Notes under the pieces: generated by a model | Database searches by the model: none | Seen by the model: the letters and a program-made list of their open reading frames with translations, nothing else | Told to the model about the DNA's origin: nothing | Program-made: the position numbers and the translations under genes | Part shown: piece by piece, positions 37,901-49,900 of the stretch | Position numbering within the stretch: the stretch's first letter is position 1 | Layout of the letters: each line of letters opens with the position of its first letter | Assembly (NCBI GenBank): GCA_022495005.1 | Contig: JAGYXB010001569.1 | Span: 806,001-870,000 of the forward strand | DNA from: Rhyacophila brunnea | Lineage: Eukaryota > Arthropoda > Insecta > Trichoptera > Rhyacophilidae | Direction: 5' to 3' | Length of the DNA stretch: 64,000 nt

Positions 37901-40900
37901 ACTCTCTCGAGGGTTTGCATGAATTTTGTATAAACGTCTCCCGCTAAGCCGATCACTTTAAAACCTACAACCTTCTTGTGGCAACTGGTGGTGTAGTGAT
38001 TGATTGTGTTGTTAGTTGTTTGTTGTAGACCCCTCTAATGATGGCAAAAGCGCCAGAGTACATATCTATGAAATTATGTATGTAGAAAAAATTCCAATAT
38101 CAGTCACTCCTCATCAGCTGCTGGATAAAGGCGTCTCCTTTCTGCCTCTACTCTTCTATTTTATCAATCCAGTGTGGTTAACGAATCGTCATTTCTCTGG
38201 GCGATTATTTTTGCAACATTTTTTTCGTATTCCATTCGAGTCATTTCGGTGTGAGAACAACATTGCATGATTATTTTATTTTTTGATTCAGAATGATTAT
38301 CAAATTTATTTTAGACTTTCAATGGTATTTAACTTGATAATGGCATGGGACTGTTTAATTATTGAGATGTTTGAGTTGCATTTAATGTATTTTTTTCTGT
38401 CAACAGGTACAACAACAGAAAGTAACAACGGTAATGAGCGAGCCTCAGAGAGCTCTCTTGACTACCATCTCGTCTGGCCAGGAGGTCATCAGAATCACCG
38501 AGAAAGAGTTAGTCAGGGTATGTTGCTATAATCTTCGATTAAATCATTAGTGTCAAGTAAATAAGTAAATATTGTCTCATTTAAATACATCCATTTTACC
38601 AAAATTGGACATAAAAATTTTGCTCATTAACCCGTTGATTTCATTTTATTAAGAATCTTATAGTATTGTGGTTTGGTCTAGGCGCAACTGCCGGAGCTTG
38701 GATCGGACGCGGCTTCCATAAAGTGGAAGGAGGTGACCATGGACACCAACAAACAGAACGTCTCCTCGCAGATCGCTGCCATGAACGCAGCCACGGCTCA
38801 GGTCGTCACGCTAACTTCAGGTAATGTATGATACATACATTATTTTGTTTGGTGACATTGTGAATTATGGAAGCAATGTTTGTTTAGTGCTAATTGATTT
38901 TGATTAATCCCCTGATTATAAGACGCACCCTTATTTTTGAATTGAAATAATAATAACTTCAGAGTCAATTTCTGACTTTTCTAAATCACTTCTCAACTCA
39001 GGGTTGAAGATCTCTTTGTTTTCAAATGATGTAAGTATTTCTTAAAAGACTACTCCATGTTCTATTTGACAATACGACACTATCGATTATAAGACGCACT
39101 CCAAATTCAAAGATACAAATAGGAAAAAACATGCATCTTATAGTCTATGCAATACAGTATTATAACTGTTGTATAAAAATACTGTCTTGAATTTTGTTGA
39201 ATCTATAATTATATAGTAAACTGTGTGGTATCCGGGAGGTACGGAATGACACAAAGTCTCACTCAAAACTGCTGGATTAGTGAATCGATTAATTTTGATA
39301 AAAACTTGTGAAGGAAGACTTTCAACCAGCAATAGTTCGACCATCAATTATATTGATTGTGATAATATAATCTGACAAAGTCATGAAATGCAGTCGGAGA
39401 CCTGTTTGATTGTTTGACTAATCGTCTTCTGGAAGGAAGTGAAGAAAATAATTTAATAGCGTCTTAATATTATATTTTTCTTTTATTGCAGGACCAACGG
39501 ATGAGGTTGACCACACAGCTGTCGGAGCTGCGATTACTACCATTGCCAGTAACCTGCCAGAAGTCACCAAAGGTCAGTAACCAACCTATTAAGTATTGTC
39601 ACGATTTGAGTTGAATTCTAATTGTAAAATGTATCTACATAATGTTTTTTTTTTAAATTTAATTGTTTTGTGTAATGTGCAGGTGTGTCTATGATTGCTG
39701 CCTTGATGGAGGACAACGACAATGGAGACAGACTCCTGGATGCCACCAGGCGCCTGTGCACCGCGTTCAGCGACCTGCTCAAGGCTGCTGAGCCCGAAAC
39801 CAAAGAGGTAACGATTTCTTTTATTGATTATTGATATTTACTTTTTGGTTTTTTGTTTTTTTAGCTGTATTTAAAGAAATATTCGTTGTTTCCTTGCAGC
39901 CACGCCAGAATCTTCTCAACGCCGCATCACGCGTCGGCGAGGCGTCCACTCAGGTCCTGTACACCATCGGCGAAGAGTCAGAGGAGAGCCGAGAGATTCA
40001 GGTAAACCAATCGGCCACTTTACCCCCTCGCGCCGCCAGAAACCCGTCGAAAAACGCGCACTTTTACCGCAAGTTCAACTACTGTTACGAAAACTTTTAT
40101 AACGCGTTTTTCAACATAGATGACAGAGAACCGGAGAAAATTGACATATCCGGTAGATTCTGTCAGGTCTGTCGAGGTTTGAAGAAAACCAATCAAGTAG
40201 GAGCTGTAGAGAAGTATGTCAAGGAAGTTTTAAACGCTGACGGTAAAGAAATCGATTACTGCCGGTGCGGTACTAATCAGAGTTCGCCTACTTCTAGTTT
40301 TGAAGACATCGATTGTGCGTATTTTGATGACGACGATGTAAAGGAAAGTTATTACTTGGACGGTAGTAAGGGTATAGGGTATTTTGTTAAAGATGATAAA
40401 AGGACTAAGCGTCATACGTATGAAAATGTTGATACGGATTTGTTGAGCGTAAAAAGTGATTATTATAGCGCTGAGGATGTTGATTATGAACCGATTGATA
40501 CAGGTTACGATGACGTTGTGGTAGCTACTGTGGATTTCGGTGACGATTTCGAAGATAGCGATAAAGCTTGTCTGGATGATGATAAAAAGAAATTTGTTTA
40601 CAAAGTTAATTTTGGAGATTTCGATCCGAAAAATACCAAAAGTTATGACGAAGACGATCTGTATGAAGAGATGGATCTTTCTGCGTGGAAAGACGCGAGC
40701 GATGTTGTTGAACACAGAAAGAGTTTGGATGTGATTTTGGAAGAGGGAGAGAGTGATTATTATAGAAATCTTGAATTCGATCAGAATAAAAATAAAATTG
40801 AAGACGTTATCGATGAAACTTTGGATGAAGAGTTTGATATTGTATCCGAGAATGATTCTCTTCAAGAATCGATTCAGAATGAGATTAATGAAGGGAACGT

Positions 40901-43900
40901 TAGATTTGTTAGGAATAAGAATGACAATGTTGAGTTTAATGACGTTTTGAATGTAAAAGATGTTTTGGAAAATTGCACAGATTATTTAGAAAACGCAGAA
41001 AGTAAGAGTAAACCAGTTAAAAAAAACAATTTTAAAGTTACTACTACTAGAACGCATAATTATACGGAAAAGAAATCTTTGTTTAAGACGATTAAAAGTA
41101 AAGTTAAGAAGCTTGTTAAGAAACCGGACGATTCGGCTAAAATCGAATGCTGCTGCATTAAAAACGATGTGCTGAACACCGGCACCGATTTCGAAGTGTT
41201 CGGCTCGTTGGACATGAAAGTACTCAATGCCGACTTGAAGCGTAAGCATATCGTGGCTAAAGTTGAAAGCAATGTCAGCAAAACCGTCAGGAAAGTCAAA
41301 AAGAATGAGACATTTGAAAAGTTTATCAAAAGAAGTGAATCTTTTTATAGTAGTAGCTCTACGAGCGTAACCGACAGTAGAGACACGCCTAAAAGTAAAA
41401 CGGAAATTCGAATTCTTTATAATCCCACGTTTGAAGCGGTGAACACTGTCTCTGATAACGGGACCGTGGAAGACGTTGAAGTTGTAAACGTCTGCCACAG
41501 ATGTTACGGTGAACGGAATCAGATTTATTATTGCGATGAGTGCTTGGACGACGCTTGGGTGTATGTTCTGTGCTTCGTTGTTCTGTTGTTGAGCCTCATA
41601 TCTGAATTTTACGTCATGTTCTTCGGTTGAATTAATGGCAGGCTATTTTTTGAGTAGAGTATTACATAAAAGAAGATATAGGAGAAACGGAAAGATTTAT
41701 ACTGATGGAGATTTTAATTGATAATATTATTATCTATAGAAATATCAGTTTTTTTACGCTTGTTGTGTTCTGGGAGACGTAATTTCAACGCTTATTTTAA
41801 GCTGTGGTCTTGGAGGGATTTATATATCTTTAATCTAATTGATTACATTCGGAAAATACCTATGTTAATTGATGTTTATTTGACAATTTAGTTTAAATTT
41901 CTGCTGTAAAACTATTGATATTATTGCAATACAGGTCTATGATATTTTTATTTGTTCATCTTATCGACCGAGGAGGGTAATTAATGAAAATTGATTTTAA
42001 ATTCACAATTTTGTGTGTGAGAGAAAATGAAAGATGTCTGGAAAAGCGAAAAATTTGTTGAATATGCCAAATTAACTGTAATTTATACATCATTGGTCTT
42101 ATACACCTCATGATTAATTCTTGCACGTATAACATGTATAATCATTTTAAGATTCAATCCACAAATCCATTCGAAACGGATTTTGGACTGTTTTTAATGT
42201 TGTTTTGGATTTACAAGATACATAAGATGTTGTTCGTAAATGAGAAAAAGGGATGGGTGGAATCAACGCTGCTGAATTAGTAAATTCACATACGAAATGT
42301 AGTTATTTAGACTTAGCTCTTTTCCTTCCTCACACAGAATTAATTGTTCATACACTTCTCTAAAATTGGTCTGCGAAATGTTGGTAAGTCGATAATTAAG
42401 GTATTTAGAATCAACAACGAATTATGTGTCTATATTATGTAAATATGATTTATAGAACTTGCACATAAAGCACAAAGAAATTACCATTATACCTGATTTT
42501 AGAGGGCAGACAAATTTTTCAATTGCAATTACTCCATAACTTGATATTGAGACTTATCAACTTTTGACAGTAACCTCATGTAAAAGAAATCAGTTCTATC
42601 TATTGGTTGAAATATAGACATCTAGTTTTTGCCAAAGAGCCATATTGATCTTTACAGTTAAATGAATTTATTTTCATATATTATGTACTTATTTACGATA
42701 ATTTTTATGATTAATTTTATATTTTTTGACATCTTTATTTAATTTCAAACCAAATATTTTATTATATTTTTGACAATTATTTTAATAATTTATTAATTTA
42801 TTTATTTCATTCAAATGGTGATAATTTATAGACTTCTGCAGATTTATTTGTTATTTTTATTATGTTATGTAAACTGAACGAAAATAAACCATACTGTTTT
42901 ATTTTTATTGTTATATTTTTTATAGTATTATTATTTCTCTATAAGGGGGTGTGTAGCTATTTTTTGACACAATTTATTAACCCGCTGAATAATAATTTAG
43001 GTATAAGATAAAAAATGACATCTGAATATATTTTTTTGATTAAAATTGTACTCAATAAAGGCACTTTCTTAATTGGTTTTGGATGCTCGAATAAAATTGT
43101 TACATATTAATTAATGTTTACATTGAAATCCAAATAACAAATTAATTAATTAAAAAATACCAATGTTAATTAAAGTAAATCGTTTATACTTAACAGAATA
43201 ATTTAATATTCATTTTCTAGTCCGTTCAAATTAATTTATTTGAGTAATTGAATCTAGTCTTAATGAGAGTGAAATAATAAGACATACGAATGACACTAAA
43301 TTATTTATTACATTGTAATGTAACTACCTAATTTTAATTAGATTTAATTAATTTATTATTTTATTAAATGGGGTGTGCATATATTCATTCAAATGTAACA
43401 AATTCATTCTTTTGTGGTAGTCAAACATATTTTATGTTTTATCAATTTTTATTTAGCTACTGGATGAAATATTCTTTTTTTAAATGTTAGAATAAAATGA
43501 TTTGTTTACAATAATTGCCGTGGATACTTAAATCCTGTTTTTAAAATCATCAAAGCAATAATTAGGTATGGTACATTAGGTACCTAAATAAATAGTTTAT
43601 TTCTTTGGGTTGGCCTTATTTGTTATTTTAGTATTAATTTGTGTAGATTTCTTGTTTATAACACAAAATTGTTAATAAAATTGTTGGTTACAATACAAAA
43701 AAAAAAACAAATGTCTTTGTATTTGTTCAACTAACGGTGTTTAAAAATAGATTTAATTTTAAGGTTTTCGAGTGTCGCTTTAAAAAATAGCTACTAAAAC
43801 ACCCCCCCCTTAGAGAAATATTATAAGATCTTATATTTAATTTGTAAATTGGTGCTTGGTTTGGATTAAAAAGACAGAAAGTGAGTTAAAAATATGTATT

Positions 43901-46900
43901 TACTTGACATTATTCTAGTAAAAGCTTATAAATCACTGTAGAGAGCATTTCGAGGAAAAGTTAATAAGTACTTATTTCTATTCACTTGTCCTAAAATAAT
44001 ATTTATATTAATGATATAACACTATTTAAAATTCGCAAGGATCAATTTATGATTCTATATTAATGTCGAAAAAGAATTCAGGTACTTACATAAAAATGCA
44101 AAATAAAAAAAATGTCGATGCCTTAGTGCAAAAATATTGTATGTCCAGTTTTTGTCGTAATTGAGTTAACATACACAAAACGTTTGTCTGCAGCGTATCT
44201 TTATGTTGTAAAAAGACTATGTTCAAATAAGATATTTGAGAAGATATTGTATCTTTCAAATACAATGTATATGTCCATTTCTCATGCATATCAAATCTTA
44301 AAATATGATTTTCTCATACCATACAAAATTGGACATACAATATCTTTGCACTAAACGGTCGATTGTAATATTATAAAAATAAATTTTAAATCAAAATCAA
44401 TAATGGAATGGCAGTCGAAGACTAGACACAAAATTGCGGTCGATACTGACGGAATACCCAACCGTATATTCACGGAAAGAGACTGAGAGCCATTTCACAC
44501 GGGACACCTGTGTCCAGTCACCGGTGTGTCGAGCGGCTGCATTTACACATAAATGAATGGGTGCGTTCAGATGTAGACACACGAGTGTCGCATTGATTTA
44601 TATGTAAATGCGGCATCTTGACACACCGGTGTCTGGCCACAGGTGTCCCGTGTGAAACGGCTCTGCATGAAAATGTCAGTTTGCTGGCAGCAGTTGTCTG
44701 TTTCCTTTTGTATCGGCAGTCCTCTGCGGCTGGTGTCTTGACATTAAAAGATACAGTAAACCCCGTTAATTCGATATTGATGGAAATGAAAATTAAAAAA
44801 CATTTCGAATTATGAATTACAAAATATATTATGACATAAGCATGACAAAATAAAATCAGTGATAGATCCACCAGTATAAGTTGTCCACTGCTAACATTTG
44901 ACATATCACTTCATACTTTTTATATTGAGTTCATTCTTGAAAATTCGAACACGTTACGATTTATGATGGTACTTATATCTATAATTTTGATGCTTTAAAG
45001 ATATAAAAAAATTACCATGATGGAGTTGTAAATTATTTCATATTGCGAATTTCGAGTTAAAGATACATTGAATTTTGAATTAACTGTGTTAGTATTAACA
45101 GGGTTTTACTGTATTTAAAACTGTCTAAAGTAATGTCTCATTGACTTGACACTAATTAGCAATACAAATATTGACCGAGCAGGGGTATTGATGTCCGACG
45201 TATCAGATTTCCGTCTCATCGTCATCAGCAGGTTGGTTCATCCATTTGAAGAAGTGATGTACCTGACCAAACTTTGAATTATCTTCAAGAACCTATGGAT
45301 TCTTCTATTCCAGAGTTCCAGAATTTTCATTTACACATTGTGTCACAAGGGTAAAATTGTGTTTCTGAGTCTGTTCTCTTGATGCCTCTATCCTCGACCA
45401 AATTGCAGTACATCTCCCTGTCCTGGGCCAGTTGAATATCTTTCCATCTGTGCCTCAACCTTCTCTGCATTGAATTGTAGTAAATCATATTTCACATTGT
45501 GTGAAATTTGGATGAAGAGCTTATGCAGGTTTTTTTTAGCAATAAGCTCTCTTATTTGTCCTAAAATCTCCTCATTGATGACGTGATCAGTTCAGAAAAA
45601 TTTCATCATACAGCCATTATTGAAGGCCTCCAGTATATCATGATCTGTCCCTTTTTATATAAGACTCTTAGATAAATTCGAGCCATTTTATCGAGGAATC
45701 TTGATACGTGGACAAAAAGATTGTCTATTCAATTCTAAACTATCCTAAATGCCAAACCATAAAATGTGCATGATTAATAAATTACAAACTTATACTTAAT
45801 TCGATTTTAGTTCTGTAATATCTAAATGTTAAAAATACATTTTTTGTGTTTCAAATTACAATTAATTTTGTGGAATTTTTTCAAATTTCAAATTTATGAA
45901 AAATTCAATACATTGATTGGCAAATAATGTCACTTAGGATACTTAAGAAGTGGCATGAAAATAATTGTTCCTTAAATTCAATATAATCCTTATGCATTTA
46001 GGTTTATACAGAAATGTTGGCAGTTTCATAGAGAATCGATCGATTTCGAAAAATTGGCATTTTGGATAGTTTAGAATTGAATAGACGGCTTATAATATTA
46101 TACAAAATATAATTAAAGACAATAGTTTGCTTACCTCTTATGTGACAATTTTGTCAATATGGAAAATGTAATTAACTCTTTTACTCCCAGCTGATTTAGC
46201 CTAGCATATGCGAAAACTCCCAAGCGTTTTTTGACAACTAATCGTCGATTTAGTTTTTTTTAAATAACTAATTCTACACATGTTTTAAAAATTTGAAACT
46301 TTTTTTTGTGTGTTCTCAATGGTGTATAAAGCAATAATAAGTAATAATATTGATAGTTTACATCAATAAAACAAAAGAAAAAAATAATGTATCAATATTT
46401 ATTTAGAAATGAACGGATAAAACTATGTTTGAACAACAAAACAAGTGTGACAACATTTTTTTATTTATAATTGATACTTATATCAAATTTTATAATATAA
46501 TCTATCCTTATGTAGTAACAGAAAAAAAAATAAACATACTATTATTTCTCTATGAAATAGAATTTTTATAAAGTAATCAAAAAAAATCGTATAGTGTCAA
46601 GGTATTCAAGAATATTATTCAATTCACGAAATCGCAAGAGAATTCGATACAGTATCGATGACTAACTGATATGGAATGAAGTAATTTCAAAAAATAAGTC
46701 TCAAAGCACTAAATCATTTATAATAATATTTATATTCATGTATTTTTTCACCATCTTACCAAAAATACAGTGGCATCCATTGTTAGTTCAAAAATTACAA
46801 AATTCATTTTGTAATGTGATATATGAATCATAAAACAACTAAAAGAAATATCAGAATTTAAAATGTGTCATAAAAATAATGTTTTATTATTTTTATGACC

Positions 46901-49900
46901 CTCTTTGGTCTCAAGTTCGACAGCAGAGCAATTATGACTTGTGAGTTATTAGGGTATGGCATAATTATAAACAATGCCGACACTAAAATAAATGTTACTC
47001 ACCACCCAACACACAGTGAATATAATGCTTCGTCTACATGAGACGAAATATGACGGGAAAAAATTTGGAATAAATCGTAAATTTGGTTCCAAACTTTCGG
47101 CCGATGGATCGGCCTAGATGGAGTTTTCGCATAGGTATGGTGGGCCGAAATATCGGCCCCGTGGGAGTAAAAGGGTTAATTATAGAAAATTCCGGTACTG
47201 TTCGGTTATCAGGAATACAGCGGAAAACACATTTTGAAAATACCCGATATACTGGATTATTTGTTAGTTTGGGTTAGTTTAGGTTGGGTTAGGTTAGGTT
47301 GGGTTGGGTTGGGTTGGGTTGGGTTGGGTTAGGTTAACCTAACAAATAATCCAGTTTATCGGCTATTTTCAAAATGTGTTTTCCGCTGTATTTCTGATAA
47401 CCGAACAGTACCAAAATTCCGATTTAACATGACATCACATTTTAATGAGAACATTATATAATACCATACAATGTACGTAGTCATCACATAAAAGTTATTA
47501 CAAACACCTGTTGATGACAAGCAAAAAATCAAACTATTCACAAACTAAACATAATAAAATGGAATGTCTACCTTTATTTTTGTGCTTACAAAACAATTTT
47601 TTTTTGTAAATTTAAAATTTTGTGACATCTGAAGTTTTGCAGCTCCATGACAATATTCAAAAGTGTTTTTTTATTAGCATTGATGTTCATTATGACAGAT
47701 GAAATATGACGCTGACGAATTTTTCTAAATCTCTCATATTATTTGATTCAGCTATAATTACTTTTTTTCTTTGAAATTTTGTAAACTGGGCGACATTACC
47801 TTCAGTAAAATATTTAATTAAACATCTAAGTAGTCAAAAATATAGATCCATGTTGCCCTGATGGAGTTTGTAAACTGAAAATCAGACTAATTATTATAGA
47901 ACATTAAAATTTTGGCCACCATCTTGGTATTTTATAGGCTTCCAATTATAAAATATTAAGTTTAACCTCGAATTAGTATCTTTTATTTTGTTAACTGTCA
48001 TACTCAAATTAGTATTCAAAGAATACATGTCTAATTCGTTATAATATGATAACTTTATTAATAATACTACAGAAACAATATATTATAATCTGCATACAAA
48101 TAAATTACATAAAACTATTGATATACTAGGTTTCTCTAAGTATATAAAACACCTCCTCCAGTCCCCTGGATATCTCAAGAGTACCTAAAACAGTGACTGC
48201 ATTTCTTCTTTGGATTTCTATGCTTATTCGCTGTCTCAGGTATTCAGTTGAATAGCATTCACCTGTTTTCTCAGTTTAAATTGAAAATCAATCAAACTAG
48301 ACAGTAATTATATAAAATTTAAATTTTTACCACCATCTTGGTATTTTATAGGCTTTCAATTGCAAAATGTCATATTAAACTTCAAATTATTATTTTGTAT
48401 CGTAAAATAAACCGAAACTCAATCAAATCAGATGGTAATTATAGACAATTTTAATTTTCTCAGCCATTTTAAAATTTAGGGTCTTCTGGGTAAATTGTGC
48501 AGTTCAATATCTTAAAAATGACACTTACGATATGCTTATTCATTGTGTGCTAAAGTATACAGAAGTGCACAATTCATCGAATTTTCTGAGTTATATCGCT
48601 GGACTATAATATAACATTAATAAAAACCAGATTTAAAATTTTCACCTGCCATTTCTGTCAAATGATGCATACACAGTATAAGAAAAATGTAATATCAGAC
48701 ATCGCTGTTCAGGTTATGTTATTTTCTCTTTTAGGACATGCTTCTTGCTTTGGCTAAAGCCGTCGCTAACACCACCGCTGCCCTGGTCCTCAAGGCTAAG
48801 AATGTCGCGGCCACCTGCAAGGATGATCAGCAAGCTCAGAACAGAGTTATCGGAGCTGCCACGCAGTGCGCTTTGGCCACTAGCCAACTGGTTGCATGCG
48901 CAAAGGTAAATATATTCTTTGTTTTACTTTCATATTTATTATCAGCACTACAATCGTATATGGGTCTTAACCACCGCCAGGAAATGTGTCCACATCTCGC
49001 TGTTTGCTCCAAGTTCCCTCCACTGATTTAGCCCCAAGGTTACTGTGTTTTTTTCTACACAGTCCAACAGGTCTATTGAAGATGAGCTTATTGGGTGGTT
49101 GGGTGTCTTTTATCCTTGAGACATGGCCTGTTCAATGGAGTCGCACCACTTTCACATGTGTGACATCAGGGGAATCACTATACAACGTATATAGTTTGTT
49201 TTGTTTTCACTAATATTTGCTGTAAAGAATTAGTCATTTTGAAATTCAATTGTTATTATTTAATTGAAATTAAATTATTATCTATTCTACCAGGTTGTTG
49301 CCCCTACTCTGCAAAGCCCGGCTTGTCGTGACCAGCTATCGGGAGCCGCCCGCCAAGTGGCTATGTCTGTTCGCAAGCTGGTGACCGAGTGTGAGTCAAC
49401 CGCTCCTAAGGGACCTGGACTTGCCGATGTTACCGCCGCGGCTGCTGATGTTGCCAACGCACTGGATCAGCTCATGCATCACGTTAATACTAGTTAGTAG
49501 AATTGATGATGACTATATTAATACTTTCTTAGCGATTATGGCGTATGGTTAGTTTTACTCATTTTTCAATCATTCATTATTTTAGATATTTTATAGAAAG
49601 TTGAATATTTTTTATCTATTATGGTTTGGTTTAAGTAGGGTTTATCGTATTTCAAAAACCATCTGCAATTTGTATTCTTATTTTAATGAAAACAAATATG
49701 TATGACTGGCAAAGTTTTGTGTGCTCACTATTTATGTCAGATCTCCACAGTTAGAAAATACGGATAATCATGGCTCTATCATGATTGTATTTGATGATTA
49801 TTTTCTATTACAGATCGCAGACAGCAAGCCCGCGAGACAATCCACGAGACGTCAGTGGAAAGCATTATGACGACAACAGACAGGCTTTTCTCGTCGCAGG

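Noticed and set aside
39831..39899. Met followed by a hydrophobic stretch in frame with exon 16, looking like a signal peptide
   Set aside because: It is the translated pyrimidine tract of the intron before exon 16 (T-rich, ending TTGCAG). The talin acceptor there is certain from similarity.
40230..41498. Open frames of 211 and 170 codons on the - strand inside the talin tail
   Set aside because: Shadows of the + strand frame, rich in Ile/Phe because they complement Asp/Glu/Lys codons. No family features.
47263..47336. Interstitial telomere or chromosome-end fusion
   Set aside because: The array is short, mostly TTGGG and enclosed in the inverted arms of a dispersed element.
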